Shown piece by piece: positions 1 to 9,095 of a DNA stretch of 64,000 nt. The stretch lies in contig DBPT01000006.1 in assembly GCA_002304925.1 (NCBI GenBank), forward strand, positions 62,001 to 126,000. The letters are read 5' to 3'. Below the pieces are notes generated by a model that did no database searches, was not told where the DNA came from, and saw nothing but the letters and a program-made list of their open reading frames with translations. The first letter of the stretch is position 1. Every line of letters starts with the position of its first letter. This stretch comes from Prolixibacteraceae bacterium UBA1413. GTDB taxonomy: Bacteria; Bacteroidota; Bacteroidia; Bacteroidales; Prolixibacteraceae. The position numbers were made by a program, and so were the translations under genes.

Positions 1-29
1 AGTTCAAACAGGAAGTAAGAAATCTTTAA
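1..29 (+). CDS. murD: C-terminal end of probable MurD (partial)
   Basis: Only the last eight codons and a TAA (27-29) are present, reading FKQEVRNL. MurD ligases of the Bacteroidota often end in a phenylalanine, a basic residue and a V-x-x-L tail, and murD normally precedes ftsW in the dcw cluster. The stop lies 10 nt before the ftsW start, as expected for an operon. Frame and identity are inferred from so short a piece; another frame closes at 18. Confidence 0.45.
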
Positions 30-39
30 CCCCGAAGAA

Positions 40-1251
40 ATGGAATATACCGTAAAAAACCTCATCAGGGGTGACAGGGTTATCTGGGCAGTCCTCCTCT
101 TCCTGTCGATGCTTTCCCTGCTCATCGTATACAGCGCCACCGGAGCATTGGCATTCCGGCAGGCAGGAGGGAACACCTTTTACTTTCTGATCAGGCAAAT
201 CGTATTTCTCGGGTTGGGATTTGCCATTATTGTGGTCATGGTAAAGGTTGTTCCGGTGAAGTTGTATTCCATCCTTGCGCGGATTCTGGTTATTTTCAGC
301 ATTTTTCTGCTGTTGGTGGCCCTGGGCCTCAAATTTGCCGGAAAGGCGGGTGATTCCTCGGGAAGAACCCTCAACCTGGGATTCATCTCCTTTCAGCCTG
401 CGGAAATCGCAAAACTGGCCGTGATCATGTATACGGCCAAAATCCTGGGAATCGAGCAGGGCTCGGAAGAAGGACTGAAGAAAGCATTCTGGAAGATACT
501 TGTGGTTGCCGGGATCATCTGCGGCCTGATTATGATATCGAATTTTTCCACGGCGGCATTGTTGTTTCTGACAGTCATAAGCATGATGTTTGTCGGGAGG
601 ATCCCTTTTCGCCATCTGGCGTTGGTGGTGGCAGCAGGCATTGCGATGCTGGTCAGCATCTATTTCCTTGCCGACCATCTCGAAAACCTGCCTGCCAGGT
701 TCCAGACCTTCAGAGGCAGGATCGAACGTTTCATCCATGGTGATCCGGCGGCAGAGACCGGGATCACTCAGGCCGATTATGCCAAACTGGCCATTTATGA
801 AGGAGGAATCTTCGGCAAGTTACCGGGAAATTCCGATGTGGCCAATTATATGGCCGCAGCCTATAACGATTTCATTTACGCCATCATCATTGAAGAATAT
901 GGCCTGATCGGGGGTATTCTCCTGATGGGGCTCTATATGATTCTCTTTTTCAGGGGGATTATGATTGTGAAACGCACCAACCGCACCTTCCCGGCCTTTC
1001 TGGTCACCGGGTTGACGCTCCTGCTTGTGTACCAGGCCATGGTGAACATGGGGGTGTCATCGGGCGTACTTCCGGTAACCGGCCAGCCCTTACCCTGGGT
1101 GAGCATGGGTGGCACTTCCCTGCTTTTCACCTCGGTGGCTTTCGGCTGCATCCTCAGCGTCAGTTACCAGAACCAGAGAGATTCGGCCGTGAAAGCGGAA
1201 ACAGCGGTACAAGTGGTGATTCCTGATGATGACCAGGAGATGAAGGAATGA
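40..1251 (+). CDS. ftsW: FtsW, SEDS-family septal peptidoglycan polymerase
   Basis: Polytopic inner-membrane protein of 403 aa with about ten hydrophobic segments. SEDS proteins polymerise lipid II into glycan strands, and FtsW does so at the septum with a class B penicillin-binding protein. Visible family motifs are QPAEIAKLAV near residue 115, the loop NDFIYAIIIEEYG with the likely catalytic Asp277, and GGTSLLFTSVAFG near the C-terminus. RodA is the alternative member of this family, but the position between probable murD and murG marks this one as FtsW. Its stop overlaps the murG start by 4 nt (ATGA), so the two are probably translationally coupled. Confidence 0.96.
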   Translation: MEYTVKNLIRGDRVIWAVLLFLSMLSLLIVYSATGALAFRQAGGNTFYFLIRQIVFLGLGFAIIVVMVKVVPVKLYSILARILVIFSIFLLLVALGLKFAGKAGDSSGRTLNLGFISFQPAEIAKLAVIMYTAKILGIEQGSEEGLKKAFWKILVVAGIICGLIMISNFSTAALLFLTVISMMFVGRIPFRHLALVVAAGIAMLVSIYFLADHLENLPARFQTFRGRIERFIHGDPAAETGITQADYAKLAIYEGGIFGKLPGNSDVANYMAAAYNDFIYAIIIEEYGLIGGILLMGLYMILFFRGIMIVKRTNRTFPAFLVTGLTLLLVYQAMVNMGVSSGVLPVTGQPLPWVSMGGTSLLFTSVAFGCILSVSYQNQRDSAVKAETAVQVVIPDDDQEMKE

Positions 1252-2351
1252 AAGAACCTAAGATAATCATCAGCGGCGGCGGAACCGGGGGACACATCTT
1301 CCCGGCTTTGTCCATCGCAGGAGAACTCAGAAAGAGGCTCCCGGGTTGCGATATTCTCTTTGTAGGAGCAAAAGGCAGGATGGAAATGGAAAAAGTACCT
1401 GCCGCAGGTTATCCCATTACCGGACTGCCGGTGATGGGATTTCCCAGAAAACCAGGAATCCTGATGGTTAAGTTCTTCATCATGCTTTTCAGGAGCATGG
1501 TCGAAGCCCGCCGTATTATTAGGAGATTTAACCCCGATCTGGCCATCGGGGTGGGGGGATATGCCAGCGGCCCCATCCTGCGTGCAGCCATCGCCCGCAA
1601 AGTGCCCGCCCTCATCCAGGAACAGAATTCCTTTGCCGGAAAGACCAATAAAATCCTGGGGAAAAAGGTGGACCGCATTTGCGTGGCTTACGAAGGAATG
1701 GAACGGTTCTTCCCCGGCGAGAAAATCATCCTTACCGGAAATCCGGTCAGGCAAAACCTGCTGAACCCCGGGGCCTCCCGGGAAGAAGCCCTGGCATGGT
1801 TCGGATTTTCCCCGGAGGAAGAAGTACTCCTGATCCTCGGAGGAAGCCTCGGAGCCCGCTCCCTGAATAACGCAGTCCTGAAAAACCTGAATGTTGTCAG
1901 AAAAGCCCCATTCCGGGTCATCTGGCAAACCGGATCCCTCTATTATGAGGAAATGGTTGAAAAAACCAGGGAGAACCGTCCCGGGAATCTCCGGATTCAC
2001 CGGTTCCTTGACAGGATGGAAATGGCTTACCTGGCTGCCGACATGGTGATTTCCAGGGCCGGGGCAGGCACCATCAGCGAACTTTGCCTGGTTGGGAAAC
2101 CGGCCATCCTGGTGCCGTCTCCCAATGTGGCCGAAGACCATCAGACACGGAATGCACGTGCCCTTCAGGAAAAGGATGCGGCCATCCTCATCAGAGACGG
2201 CGAAATCGATGAAAAACTTTTTCCCGCTGCGGTCAGCCTGATGAATGACAAAGAAAGGCTCGCCCAATTGTCGGAAAACATCAGGCGGATGGCCCTCCCC
2301 GGGGCAACAGCCGGAATAGTGGACGAAGCACTGAAACTGCTTAACGTATGA
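1248..2351 (+). CDS. murG: MurG, lipid II-forming GlcNAc transferase
   Basis: Peripheral inner-membrane glycosyltransferase (GT28, 367 aa) that adds GlcNAc from UDP-GlcNAc to lipid I to give lipid II, the substrate of FtsW. The N-terminal glycine-rich loop GGTGGHIFPA (residues 9-18), GGSLGARSLN near 200 and SRAGAGTISEL near 267 are the standard MurG signatures. Length is normal for the family. The gene overlaps ftsW and murC by 4 nt each, so it sits in a tightly coupled operon. Confidence 0.97.
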   Translation: MKEPKIIISGGGTGGHIFPALSIAGELRKRLPGCDILFVGAKGRMEMEKVPAAGYPITGLPVMGFPRKPGILMVKFFIMLFRSMVEARRIIRRFNPDLAIGVGGYASGPILRAAIARKVPALIQEQNSFAGKTNKILGKKVDRICVAYEGMERFFPGEKIILTGNPVRQNLLNPGASREEALAWFGFSPEEEVLLILGGSLGARSLNNAVLKNLNVVRKAPFRVIWQTGSLYYEEMVEKTRENRPGNLRIHRFLDRMEMAYLAADMVISRAGAGTISELCLVGKPAILVPSPNVAEDHQTRNARALQEKDAAILIRDGEIDEKLFPAAVSLMNDKERLAQLSENIRRMALPGATAGIVDEALKLLNV

Positions 2352-3745
2352 CAGAAACCGGACAAATAAAATCAGTCTATTTCCTGGGGATCGGGGGGAT
2401 TGGGATGAGTGCCCTGGCCCGCTGGTTCAACCATTCGGGAGCTAGGGTGGCAGGCTATGACCGTACCCCCAGCCGGTTGACGGAGGAACTCATCCGCGAG
2501 GGCATTCCGGTGCACTACAATGACTTGGGCAAAGAAGTGAAATCACTCACCGGAACCCGGGAGGACACCCTGGTGGTGATCACCCCCGCGGTTCCCTCAG
2601 ACCACGGGGAATGGAGCTGGTTCCGGAAATCGGGATTCCCCATTGTCAAAAGATCAAAGGCCCTGGGGATGATCTGCAACCCACACCGCTGCATCGCCGT
2701 GGCCGGAACACACGGAAAAACCACCGTCTCCACCATGGTGGCTACCATCCTGAAAAATTCAACCCAGAATTGCGGGGCATTCCTCGGCGGCATCTCTAAA
2801 AATTTCAACAGCAACCTGATCCTCCCCGGTCCCGGAAACCCCTGGATCGTCACCGAAGCCGACGAATATGACCGCTCTTTCCTGGAACTGGAACCCGATG
2901 TGGCAGTCATTACCTACATGGACGCCGACCACCTCGACATATACGGAGTCTACGAAGAAATGGAAGCCTCCTTCCTTCGTTTTTCCGAAAAGGTGAAAAG
3001 CGGAGGAAGCCTGTTGGTGAATAAGGAACTGACACCCCATTTTATGCCTTCCGCGCAACAAAGAATAATGACCTATTCCCTCTCCGGGGAGGCGGACTTC
3101 ACCACCTCCGGCCTTGCCCTCCACCCAGAAACCTCCTGCTACATCTTTGTCATCAAAACTCCGGGAGGAACCACCCCCCTGATAGAAATGGACTATCCGG
3201 GATTACACAATGTGGAAAATGCGGTGGCTGCCGCAGGAACAGCTTTCCTGGCGGGAGCTTCGTTGGATGAAATCGCCCGCGGACTGGAAAAATACAGCGG
3301 CGTCAGACGAAGATTTGACATCCGCTTCAAAAACAGCAGGACCCTGTTCATCGACGATTACGCACACCACCCGCGGGAATTGAAGGCATTGATCACCTCC
3401 GTCAGGCTTCTGTACCCCAACAGGAAAATTTACGGAATTTTCCAACCCCATCTCTACTCCAGAACCCGTGATTTTGCAGAGGAATTCGCACAAAGTCTCG
3501 ACTTGATGGATGGCGCCCTTCTTCTGCCCATCTATCCGGCAAGGGAAAAACCCATCCCGGGAGTTACCTCCGGAACAATTCTGCAGTTCATGACCCTTGA
3601 AAACAAACAGATCGCCGGGAAAGCGGAAGTTCCCGGCTGGATCAGGCGGAACAAACCCGGAGTCCTGCTCACCATGGGAGCCGGCGATATCGAATTAATG
3701 ACCGATGAGATCGTAACCCTCCTGGAATATGAAACCAATCGTTAG
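2348..3745 (+). CDS. murC: MurC, UDP-N-acetylmuramate--L-alanine ligase
   Basis: Cytoplasmic Mur ligase (465 aa) that attaches L-Ala to UDP-MurNAc using ATP, the first step of stem-peptide assembly. The N-terminal GIGGIGMSALA loop binds the UDP substrate, and GTHGKTT near residue 120 is the Mur-ligase ATP loop. The middle domain carries DEYDRSFL and DADHLDIYG. The MurC-type N-terminus, rather than the MurD or Mpl type, and the dcw position support the assignment. The end overlaps ftsQ by 17 nt. Confidence 0.97.
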   Translation: MTETGQIKSVYFLGIGGIGMSALARWFNHSGARVAGYDRTPSRLTEELIREGIPVHYNDLGKEVKSLTGTREDTLVVITPAVPSDHGEWSWFRKSGFPIVKRSKALGMICNPHRCIAVAGTHGKTTVSTMVATILKNSTQNCGAFLGGISKNFNSNLILPGPGNPWIVTEADEYDRSFLELEPDVAVITYMDADHLDIYGVYEEMEASFLRFSEKVKSGGSLLVNKELTPHFMPSAQQRIMTYSLSGEADFTTSGLALHPETSCYIFVIKTPGGTTPLIEMDYPGLHNVENAVAAAGTAFLAGASLDEIARGLEKYSGVRRRFDIRFKNSRTLFIDDYAHHPRELKALITSVRLLYPNRKIYGIFQPHLYSRTRDFAEEFAQSLDLMDGALLLPIYPAREKPIPGVTSGTILQFMTLENKQIAGKAEVPGWIRRNKPGVLLTMGAGDIELMTDEIVTLLEYETNR

Positions 3746-4487
3746 AAAAATCGCATCCGTCACCGGATGGAGTCTCCTGGGCCTGTTTCTGGCGGGACCC
3801 CTGGCATTCTCGTCACGGGAAATGAATGACATCGAATGCCGGGAAATTGTCGTTAAGTATGCCGGAAATTCTCCCATCCGGCTCTCTGAACGGGAGGTCA
3901 TCCGCCTGGCAAAGTCAGCCGGCCAGCAAATCATCGGGAAAAAGCTCACGGAAGTCAATACCGGCATGATTGAAACTGAGGTGGCCAAGAATAAGACCAT
4001 TCTCAGGGCAGACGCCTTCAAGAGTGTCGTCAGGGATTCGTCAGGCTTTAAGGGAGTGGTCACCCTGAAGGTAAGACACCGGACGCCGGTGCTCCGGGTG
4101 ATCTCATCGCAGGGGAACTATTATATGGATGCAAAGGGTCACAAAATCCCCCCCTCGGTGGGCTATACCGCCGACGTGCAGGTAGCTACGGGAAATATCC
4201 GGGATGAAGCGGCAAAAGAGGAGTTGATCCCGCTTGCCGCATTTATCCAGAAAGACAGGTTCTGGAGGGCACAAATCAGGCAGATCCATGTCAACGGAAC
4301 GGGAAATATCCTCTTTACCACGCTGGTGGGTGATCATTTGATAGAATTCGGATCCCCGGAGAATATGGAGGAGAAGTTCAGGAACCTCAGGGCATTTTAT
4401 GATCAGGTGCTGGCAGAAAACAACTGGAACAAATATGACAGGATCAGCGTGAAATATAAAAACCAGGTAATCGCGAAAAAAAAATAA
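3729..4487 (+). CDS. ftsQ: FtsQ/DivIB-like cell division protein
   Basis: Bitopic division protein of 252 aa: a short basic N-terminus, one hydrophobic segment at about residues 8-26, then a periplasmic domain with POTRA-like spacing. FtsQ links early and late divisome proteins. Sequence conservation in this family is low, so the call rests on position between murC and ftsA, the single N-terminal membrane segment and length. The start lies inside the murC end (17 nt overlap), and ftsA follows after 5 nt. Confidence 0.88.
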   Translation: MKPIVRKIASVTGWSLLGLFLAGPLAFSSREMNDIECREIVVKYAGNSPIRLSEREVIRLAKSAGQQIIGKKLTEVNTGMIETEVAKNKTILRADAFKSVVRDSSGFKGVVTLKVRHRTPVLRVISSQGNYYMDAKGHKIPPSVGYTADVQVATGNIRDEAAKEELIPLAAFIQKDRFWRAQIRQIHVNGTGNILFTTLVGDHLIEFGSPENMEEKFRNLRAFYDQVLAENNWNKYDRISVKYKNQVIAKKK

Positions 4488-4492
4488 ATAAT

Positions 4493-5785
4493 ATGGCATC
4501 CAAACAGGAATTTAAGGTGGTTGTCGACATAGGGACGACAAAGATCACAGCCCTTGCCGGCATAAGAAATGAAAACAGCAGGATTGAAATTCTGGGGCAC
4601 GACCGGGTTCCCTCCCGGGGAATCAAAAGGGGAATTGTCCAGAATCCCGAGGAATTTGCCGGTGCCTTACGCCACCTGATCACCCGGCTTGAGGAACAGG
4701 TAGAAGGAAAAATCAGGGTGGTCGACGTAACAATGGCCGGACAGGGAATTACCACCCTGACTTTTGAGGGAACCCGGTATATCGAATCGGGGCTGGTCAG
4801 CCAATCCGATGTGGATTACCTTGAAAAGGAAGCTTACAACATGCCTCTTGAACCAGGCTACAGAATTTACCACATGTTCCCGAAGAGTTATGCAATCGGT
4901 GATGAGTCCAACGTCATCGTTCCTGTCGGACACGAAGGGAGGAAAATGACAGCTTGTTACACCCTGATCACGGCGCCGGCATCATACCGCGACACGGTGG
5001 AAAAAGCAGTTTCCAGGTGCGGATTGCAACTCGGCAGTTTTGTACTCTCTCCGTTGGCGATTGCCGAAGCTGTCATCAGTGAAGAAGAAAAAGACCTTGG
5101 CGTGGTAGTGGCTGACATTGGAGGGGGGACCACCAAGGTGACCGTATTTTCGGAAGGCCGGCTCATCTATATGGCAGTCATTCCCTTTGCAGGAGAAGTT
5201 ATCACCCGGGATATCAAAGAAGGGTGTTCCATCCTGCAAAAATGGGCGGAACAGCTCAAAATTCAATATGGTCAGGCCATGGGGGATTTTGCGGAAGAGG
5301 AAAAGGTAGTGACCATCCCGGGACACAGTGGCTGGGAGCCAAAGGAAATCTCCTTTAAAAGCCTGGCCTATATCATCCAGGCCCGGCTGGAGGAGATCAT
5401 CGACAGTTTGCTGTACCAGATCGAAAAGTCGGGACTCCTGAGCCATTCGGCACAGGGGATTGTCGTGAGCGGCGGAACCTGCAAACTACCCAACCTGCTC
5501 CAACTGGTCAAATTCAGAACAGGAATGGACGCACGACTCGGATTCTCACAGGTACGTGCCGCTTCCGGCAACGACTTTGACAAACCGGCTTTCCTCACGG
5601 CGCTGGGGATGCTTCAGCTATCCCTGGCTTCCCGGGATCTGTCGCAATATAAAAAAACCTCCCGGCAAGGCGGGTTTAAAGAAATTGCCAAAGAAAAAAC
5701 AGGAACCGGTTTTTTAAGTAATTTAGGGAAAAAAGTAACCCAGCAGATCAGCCTCATCTTTGAGGACGATGATGCCAATACATAA
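4493..5785 (+). CDS. ftsA: FtsA, actin-like tether of the Z-ring
   Basis: Actin-fold ATPase (430 aa) that anchors FtsZ filaments to the membrane and recruits the divisome. Phosphate-1 loop VVDIGTTKI (residues 10-18), phosphate-2 VVADIGGGTTKV near 205 and the adenosine motif VVSGGTCKLPNL near 320 are visible. FtsA binds membrane through a C-terminal amphipathic helix. Here the tail runs LGKKVTQQISLIFEDDDANT, with FEDDD at residues 423-427. The next gene, ftsZ1, also ends in a hydrophobic patch plus FEDDD, which is unusual (see findings). Confidence 0.96.
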   Translation: MASKQEFKVVVDIGTTKITALAGIRNENSRIEILGHDRVPSRGIKRGIVQNPEEFAGALRHLITRLEEQVEGKIRVVDVTMAGQGITTLTFEGTRYIESGLVSQSDVDYLEKEAYNMPLEPGYRIYHMFPKSYAIGDESNVIVPVGHEGRKMTACYTLITAPASYRDTVEKAVSRCGLQLGSFVLSPLAIAEAVISEEEKDLGVVVADIGGGTTKVTVFSEGRLIYMAVIPFAGEVITRDIKEGCSILQKWAEQLKIQYGQAMGDFAEEEKVVTIPGHSGWEPKEISFKSLAYIIQARLEEIIDSLLYQIEKSGLLSHSAQGIVVSGGTCKLPNLLQLVKFRTGMDARLGFSQVRAASGNDFDKPAFLTALGMLQLSLASRDLSQYKKTSRQGGFKEIAKEKTGTGFLSNLGKKVTQQISLIFEDDDANT

Positions 5786-5803
5786 CTGTAAAATTGATTT
5801 CCC

Positions 5804-7129
5804 ATGAGTGAAGCTTTAGTTAAATTCCAGTTTTCAAAACACAGCTCCTCCATCATCAAAGTGGCGGGAATCGGAGGTGGAGGCTGCAATGCCGTGAACC
5901 ACATGTATGAATCGGGGATCAAGGATGTGGATTATATCGTTTGCAATACCGATGCCCAAGCCCTGGATCACAGCCCGGTCCCCACCAAGATACAGCTGGG
6001 AGTGACCCTTACCGAAGGGAGGGGTGCCGGCAACAGGCCGGAAATGGGCGAAGAGGCAGCCCGTGAAAACTACGATGAGATAAAGGAGGCTCTCGGAGAA
6101 AACACGCGGATGCTTTTCATCACCGCCGGCATGGGGGGAGGTACAGGAACCGGAGGTGCTCCCGTAATTGCCAGGCTGGCAAGTGAAATGGGCATCCTCA
6201 CCATCGCCGTGGTGACCATCCCTTCTCCCGCCGAAGGCAAAAAAAGGTATAACCAGGCCCTGGAAGGAATCTTGAAACTCAGCGAATATACCGACAGCAT
6301 GCTGATCGTCAGTAACCAGCGCCTTCATGCCATCTATGGCGACCTGCCCGCACGACAGGCTTTTAAACTGGCTGACGATATCGTGACGACGGCCGTGAAA
6401 GGAGTCGCCGAGATCATTACCTTACACGGAAATATAAACATCGACTTTGCCGATGTATATACCGTCATGCGAAACAGCAAAGTATTCATCATGGGTACCG
6501 GATTCGCCTCCGGAGAAGGAAGGGCCCTGAACGCTGTAAAAATGGCCCTCCAATCGCCCCTGCTCGACAACAATGACATCTTTGGCACCAAAAACATCCT
6601 GCTGAACATCATCTCCGGAACTCAGGAAATCACAATCGGAGAAATCGGAGAAATCATTGAATACCTCCAGGCGGAAGCCGGTCAGGAAGCCGATATTATT
6701 TGGGGAAATGGATACGATGACTCTATAGGCGACAATATCAGCGTAACCATCCTGTGCACCGGCTTTAAAAACGCTCCCGACATTCAGAAACAAAGGGATG
6801 ATTCGGAAGAACATTTCAAACGCTATGAGAAAAAGCTTCAGGAAGAGATGCATCAGGAGATGATAGCGGAATCTGTTGGAACGGCCGAAACAATGGAAAC
6901 CGGGGGAAAACGGATCTTCGAACTGGAAGTGGAACCTTCAAAGCCCGAAGAGAATCTCACCTTCGGGAACAGTGAGGAACGCGTTGAAGTCAAAACTACT
7001 GTAAAAAAGAGAAATCCTCCCCGGGAAACCAAGTCCTCAAAAGCCCCAAAAGGGAACAGCGAAACTCTGGATAACTGGTTTTACAGAAAATTCGGAGGTT
7101 TGTTTGAGGATGACGATCAGGCGGTTTAA
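5804..7129 (+). CDS. ftsZ: FtsZ1, divergent tandem FtsZ paralogue
   Basis: Tubulin-family GTPase of 441 aa, first of two tandem ftsZ genes. The nucleotide signature GGGTGTG is at residues 111-117 and the T7 catalytic loop keeps N212, D214 and D217, so GTP binding and polymer-coupled hydrolysis look intact. The core aligns without gaps to FtsZ2 (196 of 310 identical over residues 11-320 by hand count). It departs at the usual PFxxEG loop, here PSPAEG (140-145). After a linker of about 100 residues it lacks the canonical C-terminal peptide and ends LDNWFYRKFGGLFEDDDQAV, which resembles a membrane-binding amphipathic helix and the FtsA tail. It starts 18 nt after ftsA. Confidence 0.95.
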   Translation: MSEALVKFQFSKHSSSIIKVAGIGGGGCNAVNHMYESGIKDVDYIVCNTDAQALDHSPVPTKIQLGVTLTEGRGAGNRPEMGEEAARENYDEIKEALGENTRMLFITAGMGGGTGTGGAPVIARLASEMGILTIAVVTIPSPAEGKKRYNQALEGILKLSEYTDSMLIVSNQRLHAIYGDLPARQAFKLADDIVTTAVKGVAEIITLHGNINIDFADVYTVMRNSKVFIMGTGFASGEGRALNAVKMALQSPLLDNNDIFGTKNILLNIISGTQEITIGEIGEIIEYLQAEAGQEADIIWGNGYDDSIGDNISVTILCTGFKNAPDIQKQRDDSEEHFKRYEKKLQEEMHQEMIAESVGTAETMETGGKRIFELEVEPSKPEENLTFGNSEERVEVKTTVKKRNPPRETKSSKAPKGNSETLDNWFYRKFGGLFEDDDQAV

Positions 7130-7165
7130 AAAAACGACAACATAAATTTTCATTTAAGTACTGCT

Positions 7166-8590
7166 ATGTCAGAAGAGAAAATAGATTTCAGGTTTGAAAA
7201 AAAACAGGGATCCATCATTAAGGTAATCGGGATTGGCGGAGGCGGAGGAAATGCAGTCAACCACATGTACAAGTTGGGAATTCACGATGTGGATTTTATC
7301 ATCTGCAATACCGATTCCCAGGCACTTTCCGACAGTCCGGTTCCGGTCAAGATCCAGCTGGGAGCGTCACTGACCGAAGGTCGTGGTGCGGGGAACAAAC
7401 CTGAAACCGGGCGCGAAGCTGCCCTTGAGAACCTAGATGATGTCAGGAATGCCCTGATTCAAAATACCAAAATGGTATTTATCACGGCGGGGATGGGGGG
7501 TGGAACGGGTACCGGCGGTGCACCGGTCATCGCCTCCCTGTGCCGCGAACTGGGATACCTTACGGTGGGCATCGTCACCATCCCCTTCCGGAATGAAGGG
7601 AAACGCCGGATCCATCAGGCCGTGGAAGGGATCAGGGAGATCGAAAAGCATTTGGATTCCCTGCTGGTCATCAACAATGAGCGGATCCGCGAAATGTACG
7701 GTGATTTCGCCATATCCCAGGCATTTGCCAGAGCTGACGACGTTCTGGCCATCGCAGCAAAAGGAATTGCTGAAATCATCACCGTTCCGGGATATATCAA
7801 TGTCGATTTTGCCGATGTGGAGACTGTTATGCGGCAGAGCGGCGTGGCCATCATGGGTACCGGAATTGCCGAAGGCGAAGGCCGCTCGGTAAAAGCCGTT
7901 GAGAAAGCTCTTGCATCTCCCCTGCTGAACAACAACGATATCAGAGGCGCCAAAAATATCCTCCTCAACGTAACTTCGGGGAATTCGGAAATAACCATGG
8001 ACGAAATAGGGGAAATCACCGATTATATTCAAAACAAAGCGGGCTTTGAAGCTGACCTCATCTGGGGCAATGGTACCGATACCGCTTTGGGAGAACAGAT
8101 TTCGGTAACCGTAATTGCCACCGGTTTCAATACCGCCAGCATTCCTGAACTCCTGCCAAACCAAAAAACGGCAAAGGAGAATCACTTTTTGAAGGAAACC
8201 GGCACCCGTGAAAAACCAATGATGACCCGGACTCCCCCGGCGGGCAGGGAGACGCCTCGGCAGGTGACGGAGAAACAGCCCACCTTTGAATTTGACCTGG
8301 CCTCCCATCAACCCGGAAAGTCAGATTACGACATCCTGTATCCTGAAAAATCCGAATCGCGGAATGAGGGAAAACCAGATCAAAGCCGAAAAATGGATTA
8401 TTCGCGGCTCTCTGAAGAGGACCTCGATGACCTTGAAAATGTCCCTGCCTATATCCGCAAACAGATGAAAACCGGCAAACCGATACCGCTGAAATCACGC
8501 GATTATTCTGATTTGACGGTCAAAAAGGGACCCGCCAATAAAATCGTAATCAGTGAAAACAATCTTTACATTCACAAAAACGTGGATTGA
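7166..8590 (+). CDS. ftsZ: FtsZ2, canonical Bacteroidota-type FtsZ
   Basis: Tubulin-family GTPase of 474 aa forming the Z-ring. GGGTGTG is at 111-117, the T7 loop INVDFADV at 211-218, and PFRNEG at 141-146 is close to the standard form. The C-terminal peptide ENVPAYIRKQ (424-433) matches the conserved FtsA-binding motif (compare the IPAFLRKQ type), followed by a 40-residue tail ending in ISENNLYIHKNVD, as I recall for Bacteroidota FtsZ. This makes it the likely ancestral copy and FtsZ1 the derived one. It starts 36 nt after ftsZ1, in an AT-rich spacer without obvious Shine-Dalgarno. Confidence 0.97.
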   Translation: MSEEKIDFRFEKKQGSIIKVIGIGGGGGNAVNHMYKLGIHDVDFIICNTDSQALSDSPVPVKIQLGASLTEGRGAGNKPETGREAALENLDDVRNALIQNTKMVFITAGMGGGTGTGGAPVIASLCRELGYLTVGIVTIPFRNEGKRRIHQAVEGIREIEKHLDSLLVINNERIREMYGDFAISQAFARADDVLAIAAKGIAEIITVPGYINVDFADVETVMRQSGVAIMGTGIAEGEGRSVKAVEKALASPLLNNNDIRGAKNILLNVTSGNSEITMDEIGEITDYIQNKAGFEADLIWGNGTDTALGEQISVTVIATGFNTASIPELLPNQKTAKENHFLKETGTREKPMMTRTPPAGRETPRQVTEKQPTFEFDLASHQPGKSDYDILYPEKSESRNEGKPDQSRKMDYSRLSEEDLDDLENVPAYIRKQMKTGKPIPLKSRDYSDLTVKKGPANKIVISENNLYIHKNVD

Positions 8591-8593
8591 AAC

Positions 8594-9043
8594 ATGACAC
8601 TCTTTGATCAAGTCAGCCAGGGCATTATCGAAGCGATGAAAGCCCGTGAAAAGGAGAGGTTGGATGCTTTGCGCAACCTGAAAAAGAGCATGCTGGAAGC
8701 CCGGGCTGCCAAAGGCGCCGGTTCGGAACTTACCGATGAGGAATCCCTCAGGCTGATCAGCAAATTGGTAAAACAAGGAAGGGATTCGGCAGAAATCTAC
8801 AAGGGACAAAACAGAATTGACCTTTATGAGCAGGAGATGGGCCAGGTAAAAATCCTGGAAGCATTCCTCCCCCGGCAACTTACCGGGGAAGAACTGACCG
8901 CTGTCGTTAAGAGCATCATCGCAAGAGAGGGTGCTTCATCCCTCAGGGAAATGGGCCGGATCATCGGCATCGCCACCAGGGAACTGGCCGGAAAAGCTGA
9001 AACCAGGGAGATTGCAGAAAAGGTGAAAATCCTGCTTTCATAA
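8594..9043 (+). CDS. GatB/YqeY domain protein
   Basis: Small soluble protein of 149 aa matching the YqeY family, whose fold equals the C-terminal tRNA-contacting domain of GatB. Recognisable features are the start TLFDQVSQGIIEAMKAREKERLDALRNLKKS and the C-terminal part with EAFLPRQLTGEEL and REMGRIIG. Its cellular role is unsettled; a link to tRNA-dependent amidation is only by homology. It follows ftsZ2 after 3 nt, a placement I recall from other Bacteroidota, and is the last gene before a strong hairpin. Confidence 0.93.
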   Translation: MTLFDQVSQGIIEAMKAREKERLDALRNLKKSMLEARAAKGAGSELTDEESLRLISKLVKQGRDSAEIYKGQNRIDLYEQEMGQVKILEAFLPRQLTGEELTAVVKSIIAREGASSLREMGRIIGIATRELAGKAETREIAEKVKILLS

Positions 9044-9044
9044 A

Positions 9045-9081
9045 AAAAGAAGCTGTTCCCTGACCGGAAACAGCTTCTTTT
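9045..9081. terminator. Bidirectional terminator between yqeY and ppiD
   Basis: A 13-bp perfect stem (AAAAGAAGCTGTT at 9045-9057 with its complement at 9069-9081) and an 11-nt loop. The stem is flanked by an A-run on the left and T-run on the right, so it can end transcription from either side. It lies between convergent genes. Confidence 0.88.
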
Positions 9082-9095
9082 GAAGGGAAATCCCC

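Noticed and set aside
1164..2267. Long minus-strand ORF (367 codons) opposite murG
   Set aside because: Fully antisense to murG, composition follows the opposite strand's codon pattern, and no domain is recognisable.
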